Shown: positions 36,417 through 47,836, numbered from the stretch's first letter. The stretch: 64,000 nt of DNA from Siphonodentalium dalli (GCA_032622095.1 CP136062.1:140824351-140888350), one strand, 5' to 3'. The notes: generated by a model from the sequence alone, not told the origin. Numbers and translations are program-made.

Positions 36417-36749
36417 GTCGCCTCGCATATATAAGAGAATGCATTGGCTTAACACATTAAAAATTATAAAATTGTTAAAGAATGTAAGAAAAAATGGTAA
36501 AAAGTGTTAAAAAAAGATTTTTGTTAGGCCAATGCATTCTCTTATATATGCGAGGCGACCTATGGTCGACTCGCATATATAAGAGAATGCATTGGCACAG
36601 GGCATAACTGTAACTATCACAATGTGGTCAAGGAGCCGGTTCCAATGATATCCATATTTGTATGGTTCTATTGAGACAGACCGAAGATATTTTAGGCTGG
36701 TGAAGCTTTATTTGGCCGGTTTTGGCCGGTTTGTTGGGTAAAGGGTTAA
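36350..36749 (+). mobile_element. TTAA MITE, family C (CCCTTTACCCAACA termini)
   Basis: TTAA on both sides. CCCTTTACCCAACAGGAGGG on the left and TTTGTTGGGTAAAGGG on the right. Inside are two copies of the core hairpin (36378-36449 and 36530-36597) in opposite order. The left end, with flank, is tandemly duplicated at 36164-36416. Confidence 0.83.
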
Positions 36750-37006
36750 TAGACAGTCAATGATATTCAGCCACTGCATAACAAAGTCTGCTTCTATGCA
36801 TACAGTTTTCTTAGATGATAATATTGGTTTGAATACAGTGTTGAATATGGGATTAGATTATAGTTTGATAAAGATTCTAGAACCGTGATTATTATTTTTG
36901 AATTCACAGGGTCGCACCTGCCCCGTGAGGACTGGTTCACATTCCTCTGATTTAAACGTGTGCACAGAAAATATATAAGTTCAAGTAATGATATAATGTA
37001 TACATA

Positions 37007-37037
<31 letters not shown>

Positions 37038-37045
37038 GTGTATAT
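37007..37045. repeat. TG/TA microsatellite
   Basis: GTGTGTGTGTA followed by TATATATATATATATATGTG. The ORFs on both strands here are artefacts. Confidence 0.85.
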
Positions 37046-37601
37046 GTAACCAATCCAACCCATCAAATAATGACACACACAGATCCCAGCATGCATACAT
37101 ACGGTAACGCCTTAAAATCGAGGAAGAACTCAACATATAGGCAAAGATATGCATGCCCCAATATCAATTACTTTCTAAATTTTGGGAACAAGTCCACCCC
37201 AAATATGCAACATTTGCTGGGATAATTAGAAACATCATTCCATTAGAATTAGAACGTCTTGAGAAATCATATACACTACCATGAAACAAGAACAATATTC
37301 ACAACCTTCGCTATTTAATGATAGACGTATTTGCAAATGTTGATCATTAGTTTGAATCCAATTGACATGGAACTAATTCAGTGCCAATACCGAATAAAGG
37401 GAAATTTATACTCTTGTCGACTAAATTGTTACTTTATGTTCCACCAATGTTGAGTATCGCCGTACTTAAAATTTCGTATCTTAGACCCACACATGTACCA
37501 TTCTAGATTGATTGTGTCCAAATTTGATGAGGGGATGAGACATTCCTGGTAGCTTAAACCGAATCTAAAATGTCCCCCGACATATACCCGATATAACTTA
37601 C

Positions 37602-37704
37602 CATATAAAGAAAATTTGGCACTGGTAGCCCTCGTTGGCATGCACTGGTTGTTCGCCGTGCCATTTTTTGTGATCACCGCCTCTCGTTTTGATTTATTTT
37701 TCAT
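37602..37704 (-). CDS. Candidate first coding exon, or a 91-codon ORF
   Basis: Seen: ATG at 37704 (minus strand) opens MKNKSKREAVITKNG and continues to a donor TATATG|GTAAGT at 37602 in phase 1. A TTTTATAAAA box lies about 70 bp upstream (37773-37784 on the plus strand, read in reverse). If the donor is not used the frame stays open for 91 codons to 37429 and ends HWWNIK, so the segment could also be an intronless or transposon-derived ORF. I recognise no domain. It begins about 2.2 kb downstream of the RNF4-like stop on the same strand, so it would belong to a different transcript. Confidence 0.33.
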
Positions 37705-37785
37705 GTATTTCCAACTGATATACGCCAGTGATTTCGATGTGCACGTATTGCCGATAGATTCCGCTGTCGGAATTTTATAAAAGAT

Positions 37786-39600
37786 TCCGCAAGTTATGCT
37801 CAGGAATTAAACAAAGCGCACTAGAATACCGATTACTAGTAGGGCAAAATTTGACATCCCCCTACGAGTTTGTACACCCTATTTTTCTGCTTTAAACAAA
37901 GGCCGGATCGCCCAGAGTCGAACTGAACATCACCAGGTGACCCCTCCACTGGGTAAATGCAAAATTGCTTGTATATACCTTTCCATTGTCTTTTGTGTCG
38001 TTATTTAGCCGTCCAGTTCTAATTATGATAACATTATATCGCTTAAAAACACTGATATTCTCCTGTGGAGCACTGGTATTCTGACGTTCACACTGGTATT
38101 CCGCGAGCCGATTGGACTGTGTGACCATATGCGTCTTTTATTTTCAAGTCAAGCATGCCCCAGTGCGCATTTTGGATGCTACGGTTCGCATTCTGCAAAA
38201 TTTGACAGGCCCCAGTGCACATTTTGAATAACTCTAGCAGCCGTAATGGGGTAACACACCTTGGTATCATGCGGGATGTTTCAAAATGTGTCTTACCCAA
38301 GTAATACATATATATATATTCGAATCAATTGTAGACATATTTTGTCCTATGCAGATACCATGCACCTCATGCATTTATTGTTGATAAAATATACTAGCTA
38401 TTGTATGCAGAGTTTATAGGTAGTGTGATATCAAGCGTCTATGTCCAGGATATAACCATAATTATGGTGTGTGGTGTTTTAACATTGTCCCGAAACTTCA
38501 CTGATAGGAGGTAGACAGAGATGTGGTCACAGTGAAATCTGTGTGTCTGTTAAATACGTTTCACCAGAATCCTGGTTGAAGTTTTCATGCATGGACCAAC
38601 ATGAGTTGGAAGACCAGTAGAGTGAAACGTGTTATGAAAGACCACCCATTTTGCCAACACAAAATGGTCGTTCATGACAGGTGGTCGTCGACGACAGGTT
38701 TGTTCCAATTTCGACTGAACTGACATCTATCATCAGTGTTAGATGTCTGAGCAAGTGAATTATTTTTATACACAAACAGGTTGAAAATGATTGTGATTAT
38801 AGGTTTAATTTTTTTTAGGAAAGTATACTTTAAATTAATGTTAGTAAAAAAAATTAAAAAAAAGAGATTTATACAGGTAAATGCATGTTAAATAATGCAG
38901 TAGAACAGCCGATCAGAGAACACATCGAGTCGTGACGGTTGGAAGAACAAGACAGATTGCCAGGGCGCAAATCAACTCCCAACATGATAACTTGATAAAA
39001 AGGGAATAAATAAACGTACATCAGTCGTCACTGCGTGTCTTTATTTCATTCCTGTCTCACATATTATATTATTTTGAATGTATCAGTATCTTCGAATAAA
39101 ACTGCAAATAGCAGAAAATTCATAAACAGTGGGTGTCGTTGACCTGACCTGTAATGATTCTGGACACGTGCATGATTGACCTCAATTTCGCGACTACGGA
39201 ATATCTCTTTGATGTTTCTATTGTTGCGACACAGTTCATTGCGTAGTGTCTGAAAACTTCTACTAGTATTTGATAATGTCACATGGAATGATTTTAATTT
39301 AATATGAAGCCCATGAATGAGCATTATAAAAACTTGGAAAGCATGCATTGTCAGCTTGTTGATGGTTCTTTCAATGAGGACGCGAACTCCTGTATTTATT
39401 AAACAAAGGTTCCATTATGCTTCGGGTGCAGACATTAAATCCCTGCGTTGAGTAAGTTTGACACTTTGCCCTAAGTGTTTTATGCTTCGCCACAATGAGG
39501 CAGCGACTGGATTAATGATGGGCCTATCGCTAAAAACAACAGTACAGCCAGGCAGAATCTCATTTTTATGCTCCTATGGAATATAGGATCTCTTTGGTAT
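37786..39600. other. No gene recognised between the RNF4-like gene and the candidate exon at 37.7 kb
   Basis: Minus-strand ORFs at 38128-37892, 38309-38088 and 39348-39064 show no domain. The last (MHAFQVFIMLIHGL...) lies in what may be the RNF4-like 3' flank. AATAAA on the minus strand occurs at 39400-39395. Confidence 0.4.
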
Positions 39601-39689
39601 TTCATCACACATTAGATGTCAGACAGACATCATAATCGCAGGTGCACAGGTTCCCATGGTGGCCGATGTCTGAAATACTCCGGACAAAT

Positions 39690-39782
39690 TTGTTTCCAAG
39701 GATGACAGACGGACGATGGACAGACAAGCTGATTCCAGTATACCCCCCCCCCCCCCACAACTTCGTTGCGGGGGATATAATT
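39690..39782. repeat. Tail of an ACGGACGG-type unit with C-run and hairpin end
   Basis: GACAGACGGACGATGGACAG, then TATACCCCCC with a run of C, ACAACTTCGTTG and GGGGGATATAA. This is the 3' hairpin of the same repeat class without the body. Confidence 0.75.
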
Positions 39783-39783
39783 A

Positions 39784-39835
39784 ACCCTCTTGGGACCTCA
39801 TTCTGCAAATGACCAGCACCATATTTTCAGACCTA
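39784..39835. mobile_element. Right-end fragment of the hAT MITE family in the RNF4-like 3' UTR region
   Basis: TTGGGACCTCATTCTGCAAA followed by TGACCAGCACCATATTTTCAG resembles the family terminus. It abuts the hairpin end of an ACGGACGG repeat unit and lies about 100 bp past the RNF4-like stop codon. Confidence 0.6.
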
Positions 39836-39931
39836 CAGACATTTGTATGCGCTGGATTATCAAAGAACACTGATGAGGTCTGTGATGAGGTCTGTATAAA
39901 ACAACTGTTGCTTCTCCAAGCACAATACAAA

Positions 39932-40081
39932 TCATATAAACAAGGGGATGATTTGTTTCGTAGTAAGTTTCTTTCTGCATGTGGGACAAGATCTGTTAAG
40001 TTGGATAGCTCCAGTGATGCAGGGACCACAGAAAACATGTCCACAGGTTGTTGATTTCATGGTATTCCCCGCTTTCTTTAT
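39932..40081 (-). CDS. RNF4: RNF4-like E3 ubiquitin ligase, terminal coding exon (RING core and C-terminus)
   Basis: Seen: read on the minus strand, a strong acceptor (pyrimidine-rich tract ending TTTTACAG, plus-strand 40082 upward) opens 49 codons and a TGA at 39934-39932. The peptide contains TTCGHVFCGPC, then SCPTCRKKL, and ends TKQIIPLFI. These supply Cys3, His4, Cys5, Cys6, Cys7 and Cys8 of a C3HC4 RING; the first CxxC is in the preceding exon and the phases match (0/0). Family knowledge: RNF4 is a homodimeric SUMO-targeted ubiquitin ligase in the nucleus that ubiquitinates poly-SUMO conjugates, and its RING is followed by CRKK and a short aromatic/Ile C-terminus used in dimerisation and E2-ubiquitin activation; the same arrangement is seen here. 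The 3' UTR would run into a hAT fragment (39784-39835). The nearest AATAAA on this strand is at 39400-39395, so the UTR end is uncertain. A plus-strand ORF over this exon is a shadow. Confidence 0.88.
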   Translation of the reverse strand: MKKAGNTMKSTTCGHVFCGPCITGAIQLNRSCPTCRKKLTTKQIIPLFI

Positions 40082-40567
40082 CTGTAAAATGGAAATAAAG
40101 AAACCAAACGTTATTAGTTGATGTTGTTATACTGAACTTACAGCATAAAACATGTGGAAAGTATTAAAGATGTATTCAGGATTTCAAACAAATGACTGAC
40201 AACAATAACGGTGAATAACCAAAAAATTTTATATTTACATACTAAGTGTGATCATCACTAAATCCAGCATTCCGATTGGTCGGCGCCCATGTGGCTAGTT
40301 GCAATTATTTCTCGGTGAATGCGCAACAGCTGATAACTGCAAACTCATAACAACATCGATACGTCATTTGGGTTTGGAAAGACGAACGCGTAATGTTTTG
40401 GGCGCATTTGGATTTGCGCAGGATTGACTTAATAAATCATCGGGTTTCAATTGTTCCTGTTAACTTTTGCCAAGGGTGTTATGCGATATTTTGGGCTGGT
40501 TTTGTCACGATACACTTTTCGATTAAATACATTTACAAAAGTGGCTTTTTCGCTAAATGTATATAAA

Positions 40568-40730
40568 TATAAGGATTAACTGTCATGTGGACTGTTTTTA
40601 TGGAGATGTAACCGTGAGGTAAGTGGTCATAACTTGTATGTAAAACCCTTCGGGTTTTACACAAGTTATGACGACTTACCTCACGGTTACATCTCCATAA
40701 AAACAGTCCACATGACAGTTAATCCTTATA
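40568..40730. repeat. Near-perfect 163-bp palindrome in an RNF4-like intron
   Basis: The arms of about 78 bp run from TATAAGGATTAACTGTCATG through GTAACCGTGAGGTAAGT to AAAACCC, then turn at TTC and return with two or three differences. Nothing else in the window resembles it. Confidence 0.93.
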
Positions 40731-41277
40731 TAACTCAATTTAAATTTGAATCTCTTCCCTGAACTGTCAGCATTGACACAGAGGTATAAACAATTAATTT
40801 TGAGTCAGAGAGACCAGTTAACAGGAGCTTGTCGCTAGGAAATATTTGTCCCCTAATTTTTTTCCATGATCTCTGACAACCTAGGAAAGAAAAAGTGGCT
40901 ATTTTATAACATTAGTTACATTACACTGTTAACCTATGGTGTGGGTGTGCCTGTTTACTGAAAAAAAATCTTTTAATAAATTTTAAATGAAATATATTAT
41001 GTTGCAGTATGCTCTGCGGATCGCAGGTGGAACAACATGTATATTGTTTACAGTAGTTCTAGGGTAATATGTTACGGTGCAAATAACTTATAAAAATTGT
41101 CTCCTAAATGGGAAATTTTCATATATATATCATGCATATGGATATTATTTTTATTATTTACATTAAGTGCTTTTAATAATGTTGTTTGTATGATTTATTT
41201 TTTACAATAGGCCAATGTTACAATATTACTCAGATTATTTGCAAAAATATATTCACACATGGAAATGACGTCATATA

Positions 41278-41428
41278 CAAGCCTTGAAATAGCTTGTCTG
41301 TCATTTGCAGAATGAGGTCCCCAGAGGGTGAATTTAGTGATGCTACCCCGCATAGCGGGCTAGCATCACCAAATTCACCCTCTGGGGACCTCATTCTGCA
41401 AATGACAGACACGCTATTTCAACGCTTG
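41278..41428. mobile_element. hAT MITE, single-hairpin form, perfect 8-bp duplication
   Basis: GTCATATA lies at 41270-41277 and 41429-41436. The 151-bp element is almost a single perfect palindrome: CAAGCCTTGAAATAGC, TGTCATTTGCAGAATGAGG, CCCCAGAGGGTGAATTTAG and their inverses around GCATAGCGGG. It lies in the last intron of the RNF4-like gene and is the minimal form of the family. Confidence 0.92.
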
Positions 41429-42589
41429 GTCATATATGACGTACTCACCCACCAAAGGGTTAACTCCAGATTCTTGTCTTAGGCCATGGTTAATTAAGTT
41501 TATGTTTAATAGCATCATCTTGGAATCTAAGAATTAAATGCAAAACTAAATTCAGTTTCTACGGCACTGATTGATCAGTTGCCCAGATGTAGCTGTCAAA
41601 CATGATTTTAAGTAGCTTGACGCATGCATACAAACTGGGCCTGTTCACTGATAAAAATTCTTAATAGTTACGTGGTCCCTCTGGAGGTACCTTTGTTCCT
41701 AGGGACAACAATGCACATGTAAACAGGGGAAATTCAAAGTATTATTGAATCGCACATCGGATTGATTCCGTGAAAGTCAGGATTTTTTTTTAGACAACCC
41801 GTTTTAATTGAAACCAATCGAAGGTCGTCACAATGATGATGTAATGACAGCGGTTATGACGTTGCAAGCAGCGAACCATTGTTCACTATGCTATGAAGTT
41901 TGATGCCATGACCACTATACTGATGAAATGTCAGTCATGTAATACCTTAGCGCAACTTGCCCATGCAACTTTGAATTAATTAATATAATTTATACATGTC
42001 AAATTGGCGTGATATAGAATTTGAGTTGATAGATTTTGTGGATTCCTTTGTTTATTTCTATTCAAAATAAGGAACTACATGTATATCTTCATGGAGTAGA
42101 GTACAATTTCTAGGAGTAAGTGATATGGATTGTTTGTAAAAATTTGTTTGTCAGATTCTTGTGTTTATAGCATGATTTTTCTATCGGTGTGATAAGAATG
42201 GGGATAAAAATGGTTTTATTTTGGGACGTTTTTGGTGGGTTTTCCTATGAAAAAACTGCATTTTCCATTGTAAAGCCCATCGATAAACTTCCCAAAATCA
42301 CACAAGGCAGCAAATTGAATGCTGTGGCATCTTAGATGCTATATTTTGCCATGGCTTTTCCCCCCATGTCCAATTTTGAGGGCTGCTTATATAGTATAAT
42401 GTGATTGTATTATAACATAAATATTAACATCAATCTTGTTTACTTCCTTTTATGTGAATGAGGAATGTGTTTAGGGACTAAGAGTAAATGTTTCTATCTG
42501 AATTTGCACAGGGGACACTATTTGGCACAATAGAATTGTGCATTATGCCAATAATTTATGAACTGCGTTTTTATTTTCTGGATTTTATT

Positions 42590-43033
42590 GGATCAAACTC
42601 AAATTCGAACTTGACATGTATTTTGATATGAACGACCCACAAAAAAATATGGAATTTTCAATTGAATAGTTCAACCTTGAGTTATCATCCGGAAACCAAA
42701 GAAAAAAGAAGAAAATTGAATTTTCTAAGTCAAAAAGTCCATAACTCCAGGAAAAATCATCGGATCGAACTCAAATTCGAACTCAACCTGTAAAAAAAAA
42801 ATTGAAAAAAGGGAAATAACTCCATAAAAGAACACCGGATCAAACCCAGAATTGCAGAGCACCTGTGTTCTTGGTTGAGACACCTACATACCAAGTTTCA
42901 ATCAAATCGGATGATCATTACTGGAGTTATAACTCCGGACGGACAGTACGACGGACGGACGGACGGGACGCATGGACTGACGGACGGGGCTGATTACAAT
43001 AGCCCCCCAAAAATATTTTTTTCGGGGGACAAT
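42590..43033. repeat. Interspersed repeat with ACGGACGG tail and GCCCCCC / GGGGGAC hairpin end
   Basis: ATCGGATCGAACTCAAATTCG phrases recur at about 42595 and 42765, then GGACGGACGGACGG and AGCCCCCCAAAAA / TTTTTCGGGGGAC. It has the same tail class as 4895-5142 and lies in an RNF4-like intron. Confidence 0.75.
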
Positions 43034-43277
43034 TAACCATGGCCTTCTGCAACATTCACACCCCTCAAAAATGTCAACAGAGAAAGGATATTTGACAAAA
43101 TGAAACCGATAGATTGAATAACCAAATTTCTGAACAACATAGTGATTGGAAACCATGCTTTCATATGTCTTGTCTGCTCATCTGAGTAGGCATTTTTGTG
43201 GCACAATAGTGATATTTTCACTTTCCTGTGTTTGATTTTTTCGTAACTTTAGCTATACCTTTTATTGATAAACTTAC

Positions 43278-43368
43278 CTCTGATTTTGTCTCGAAGCAGA
43301 TTGGACATGTAATGTCAGATACAGGTGATGCAACAACTGAAGGAACATTTTCGTTATTCATTTGCAAT
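43278..43368 (-). CDS. RNF4: RNF4-like E3 ubiquitin ligase, internal exon (start of RING)
   Basis: Seen: on the minus strand an acceptor (TTGGTTGCAG) opens a 91-nt exon that ends GAG|GTAAGT. Its first base completes a CG|A arginine codon left by the exon at 47861-47994, and the remaining 30 codons end SDITCPICFETKSE. CPIC gives Cys1 and Cys2 of the RING; the exon at 39932-40081 follows in phase 0 and supplies the rest. In RNF4 the same CPIC motif begins the RING and a short spacer separates it from the CGH motif, as here. The 3.2-kb intron after it holds a hAT MITE, a 163-bp palindrome and a repeat ending in a hairpin. I could not test expression, but the phase agreement at both junctions is strong evidence for a genuine exon. 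Confidence 0.87.
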
Positions 43369-43629
43369 CTGCAACCAAAAAATTGCCCGTAAGTTTATGA
43401 CGTTAGACAGAAGTGAAAAATTATATTACTATAATGTAGTTTTCTTTGTGTATGCCTTCAATCATAAAGTGAATAACAATTGATTTTGATGTTCACTTTA
43501 GTTGAGCGGATTATTGAATTCCAAACTCCTAATGTGAGGGCACAAGCTAATTTAATTATTTGGAGTGTGAATATAAACTAAAATAAGGAGATGGAATTAA
43601 ATGCCAGCATCCAGCCATTGCCATCAAAT

Positions 43630-43925
43630 AATGAAAGAGTCAATGACACTGTAGCTCAACATGGACAGGGGATAATGTCATACATTAGTGATTATCAATA
43701 GTGGTACTTGCATTGAATGATATCAAAATCGCTTTCTAACCTCCGGGTCGACTTGCTTTTTCGCGGACCACGATCATACTATGGGTGGATGGATGTGGTA
43801 GGGGTTACTGTTTTGGAAAACAGAACTAGAGGTCACCCATATGAGAGATGTGGCCTGTAGGGTATGCTAAAGGAAATTGGTGACATACGCAATACTCTCA
43901 ATTTCATTAAGTTGAGCTAAAAATG
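43630..43925. repeat. Unit-less copy of the TAGCTCAAC...GTTGAGCTA repeat
   Basis: It starts AATGAAAGAGTCAATGACAC and TGTAGCTCAAC, like 55100-56243, and ends AAGTTGAGCTAAAAATG, like 50576, but has no tandem units between, only one GGGATGTGG-like trace. Confidence 0.65.
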
Positions 43926-44367
43926 TTCTATATTATTTTGACTTTGAAATTGGCTTTGAATTTGGGATACAGGGGGCGGAAACATACGGTGCCAAAGCTC
44001 TATAAACATCTCCTCTTTCCCTGTTGTCCAATCTTGCAGACTACCTGCTGAAAGTTTTGTTTCAGCCTTCAGGTAAATCTGCCATTTTAACTCTAATCAC
44101 AAATTATCGCATTACTATCCTACTATCGTGCATCTACGATTTTGTTGTTTATAGATTTTTTCCACCTTACTGGAGTAGGGTCGTACAAAAAATAAATACA
44201 CAAAATCCTCAAATTTTTCTTTTGTAAAACGATGATCAATGATAAACCCTATCGCCACAACAAGTGTCCACTTATTAATACTGCATGCTGTTAGCATTGC
44301 CACAACAGTCGAATGGCAACTACACTGCAGTTCCACCAGCCAACTGCAGTTGGGTCATGGTGTAGTT

Positions 44368-44450
44368 TAGTGCTGAAACGGATATCCAGATGACAACCGG
44401 CTACCGTCGGCAACCGGTTGAACTACGATCAACCGGTTAACCGCTATGTA
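44368..44450 (+). mobile_element. hAT-like 5' terminus without a partner
   Basis: TAGTGCTGAAACGGATATCC followed by repeated AACCGGTT motifs resembles the termini of the hAT element at 14140-17872 (TAGGGCTGAAAC plus AACCGGTTAACC). No opposite end and no 8-bp duplication could be found. Confidence 0.45.
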
Positions 44451-44803
44451 ATACACACATGCAATGCCACTGATAAAAACTAACGTATTCAGGTTCTTAA
44501 TCGGCATAGACTGATAACAGTAGCTTTTAAACACTCAGAGGGGTATACATTCGAAATTACGCGTATTAAAAGTCAAAATCTGGTGCCAGATCATGTCTTC
44601 CGTGAATGGCAGATTACATAGTCTGGCATTGGCGGCTAAACATCAAAGATGCATGACGTCATCTTTGATGTTCGGATGTCCGGTAAAACATGTGCACTGA
44701 CGCCACTGGGTCATCGGCAAAGATCAATACAATCATTTTCACTGCATTATACGGCGTGGTCATTTGACATCTACTCTCCAACTGACTACTTGTAGATAGT
44801 ATC

Positions 44804-44878
44804 ATGGATACCCAAGAAATGAGTAAATCAGATGTCTGGGCACATTTCAAAAAGAAATTGGCAGAATGCAAACTGTGA
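44804..44878 (+). pseudogene. Possible BED zinc-finger start of a hAT transposase, broken by a stop
   Basis: Seen: ATG at 44804 opens 24 codons, including KSDVWAHFKKKLAECKL, and then TGA where a BED finger would have its second cysteine. Family knowledge: BED domains of hAT transposases begin S.VW.HF and continue to CxxC. A hAT-like terminus (TAGTGCTGAAACGG at 44368) lies about 430 bp upstream in the orientation expected for the 5' end, followed by AACCGGTT-rich subterminal sequence. No matching 3' end or downstream transposase was found, so this would be a truncated relic in the RNF4-like intron. The match is short. Confidence 0.4.
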
Positions 44879-46513
44879 GAACCAACCCTATTTACATACG
44901 CTCGGTCTATACTTCTAAAATTACTGAGTTTGAGTAATCTCAGTCGATGAAGTTCAAATGAACTCGAATCAAAATGGTGTTCCTCTGCAGTCGGATTTAT
45001 TTGCATCCTAATGACTAATTCTCAGCATTTGATTGTCTTCTAACAGAAAACACTGTTTTCAGCAGGTTTTCAGCTGTTTTTTAAATTTTCATTTGTTAAC
45101 TACATAAAGTTCACAAATTCATAATTGTGTTTATCGGTCGTCAGTCATCCTATCCATCTCAAATCGCCAAAGAACAGCCAGCGGTTATAATACCTGAGTC
45201 ACATGACTTAATAATCGGCCAGTCTCGCAATCGCTATAATGGCAATAAAAACTGTTGATATTTGCATGTACGAACATGTATATAGGTCACACAATATTCT
45301 TCCCAAAACGAGAACAATAACAAGTCAGGTAGCAGGTTCGATTCCCACCCAATCCCAAAAAAAATGCACTGTCTCAAAACTTAAATTTGCTTCTATAATT
45401 GAATATCCAAGTCAAGTATGAATTTCCCAAAATACAAAATACATTGGAATTACTAGAATTAAAATTGGACTGCGAGCAGAAAGGGGAACCCAGGCATCGC
45501 AATTATGTAGCAAAGAACGTTATTTACGCCACTCCCCAGCCAACCAGAAGTTACCAGATCACAGAATGAATTGTCGCAAACAAATCATCAATGATTGACA
45601 GGTGTCGCGTTTCTCCATAGCATGTGTGCTTTGTCTGACCTTTTGTTGTAGATTTCTAAATCATGTCCAGATCTTTTGTTTGTGTGAATATTCACATAAT
45701 ATATTTTAAGGTGAAGATGTGCAGTGCGACCCTTCAGCATAGATACCTGACACTTGTATGGTTATACCCAGAACATATGATATCGAAACTATGACTGAAA
45801 CTACTGAGATTTCTTACTTCTAAAGCATTTAATGGCCAAATTATTAAGAATTAATCACACTAACAGCATAACACAATCGTCCGCATAGAACTTGTTAGGA
45901 ACCAAAAATCTGGTCCAAAATTTTCCAAGAAACGGTTTAATTTCACTTTTCAAACCCCAAGACGGGGGACGTAGTCACAGGGATATTCCAATATAATGAT
46001 AATTTCTAAATTGAGGGTGAGTTTTTAACTGATGTTTACACCTTGAAGTGAAGTGAAACACCCAGGTATTGTGATCAAATAGAAATTGAGAATAATCTTG
46101 TTTAATGTAGTAATTTTTAGAATTATTACATCCAAATAGACAACACCACAGTCATTCTTATATATTAAATGCAGTGACTCTCTATGACAAAATCATTTTC
46201 GTTACTTTATCGCCGATAGATGTGTCCCGAATCAAGTAAATATTTACAATTTAGCGTTGTTCAAACGATATTTCTATGGAGTGGGATGGTCGATTTGCTT
46301 CAAATTTCCGGCGATGTTAGTAGAATGTTACATTCCTCCAGTTGGCATAGCTCCCGATTACTAACTTATCAGTTTCACGCACCCGAACAAGGACATAATA
46401 TGTCTTTAATTTCAATAGAAATCGTGCATATCTACTAGGCCATAGTGTGCATGGTCATACACAAAGTTACAACTCATCAATATCTTACATAACAAGTAAA
46501 TAGTGATTTCAAT

Positions 46514-47636
46514 CAGGCCTCAGCTCACAAGGCGACTCGGGCGAGATTGTCACCTTACTGTCGCCCTATCGTCGCTCTAAGGCGAAATCGAAGTCGCCTT
46601 CAATTTTACGGGGATTTTTTTTTTTTTTTCTTAATTTTTTTCCGGACATGTCCGTATATAGATGAATTGTGGCGGCCATCCCAAAAAGAAACAGACGATG
46701 CAGAGACAAAGACCCAAGTGTTTTAAATAAAAAATAAAATATGACCTATTGTTTTGTGTTGTTATTCAGTCGCCTTTATTCCCTTTGCGGTAATGAATGT
46801 TAATCACGAATGTTTTGACACGCTGAAAACACGATGAGATGTTCGCATCTGTGTTGTTTCTGACCATCGTGAGTGTCACAAATAAATGTTTTAATTAACT
46901 TAAAAGACCGCCGTCCCGCTTTTCAGATATAAAACAATTACGACATTATCAGAGTTTGTACCAGGCGCTTCGGAAGTTTGTTTCGGTAACGCGTCAGACT
47001 TTTTGAAGTGACCGCGTCCGACTTTTTGAAGAGACCGCTTCCGTAAATAAAATAATGTCAAGTTTATTGCTTTAATCGGATTATACCAGTGATGTTGGCA
47101 TTAATTAAGGGAGGCAATTAATTAATAAAAGCTTTTGCAACTCCTTTGTTAGTCAGTCCTTATAATAGGCTTATTGTTTATTTTAGCGGACACCCACCTT
47201 ACAGCCGTGACCAAATTAAACTTACAAAGTTACATGCATCATGATTCAGACTGTACAAACGTATCTTCCATTTTCCAAGCTGCAGTCTAGGAAATAATAC
47301 TACTTTCATTTAGTTAAAAAATTAACTACTACTGTAACTTGATAATTGTCTTGCTTAAATGATAACTACACAAAACATTTCCAAAAATTTTAAATGTATA
47401 ATAACAATTAAGCTAATTTCAGATAAAGTCAAATTTATTTTAGTTTTATTTCTTATTTTATCTTTTTAAAATTTTTATTGTCAGATGTTATAAAATAAAG
47501 CGATATTTGAAAATTGTCAATTTTTGGTAGTCTCCCCACTTCTCCCTGAAGTCTCCCTAAATTTCCTGAAGTCTCCCTAAATTTCCTGGAGGGAGACTTC
47601 AAGTCTCCCTGTTCTGGACCCCTAGGCTGAGGCCTG
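46514..47636. mobile_element. hAT element (1.1 kb) in an RNF4-like intron, perfect 8-bp duplication
   Basis: ATTTCAAT lies at 46506-46513 and 47637-47644. The ends are CAGGCCTCAGCTCACA and, reversed, CAGGCCTCAGCCTAGG. The right subterminal part repeats AAGTCTCCCTAAATTTCC; the left has GGCGACT and GTCGCC motifs. No transposase is seen. Confidence 0.85.
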
Positions 47637-47731
47637 ATTTCAATTATATTCTACCTGCTGTCTGTTCTTAAGTTTAAACCAATGAACTGACACCTGAATG
47701 TATTACCATATAGTTGGTCTAATTAATAACG

Positions 47732-47836
47732 AGGTAATTATTACTTGGTTAGTTGGATATCGGCCGCTCTTTGTAACTTCTTATCAGCCTCCGGGTTGAT
47801 ATCTTGGCCGATATCCAACTAACCAAGTAATAACCT
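47732..47836. repeat. Inverted-repeat pair next to an RNF4-like donor site
   Basis: TTACTTGGTTAGTTGGATATCGGCC at 47741-47765 (first 20 bases TTACTTGGTTAGTTGGATAT) is inverted at 47806-47836, with a 40-bp loop. It begins 25 bp from the donor of exon 47861-47994. Confidence 0.85.

Noticed and set aside
39809-40054. 81-codon plus-strand ORF with an acceptor-like site and a downstream AATAAA
   Set aside because: It is the antisense shadow of the RNF4-like RING exon; the minus-strand reading gives CGHVFC and CPTCRKK in phase with the upstream RING exon.
44043-44073. Possible 31-33 nt plus-strand exon (YLLKVLFQPS)
   Set aside because: Acceptor and donor are present, but so short a frame inside an RNF4-like intron on the other strand has no further support.
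45335-45346. GGTTCGATTCC resembling a tRNA B box
   Set aside because: No A box at the right distance and the T-stem does not pair; probably chance or a SINE remnant.
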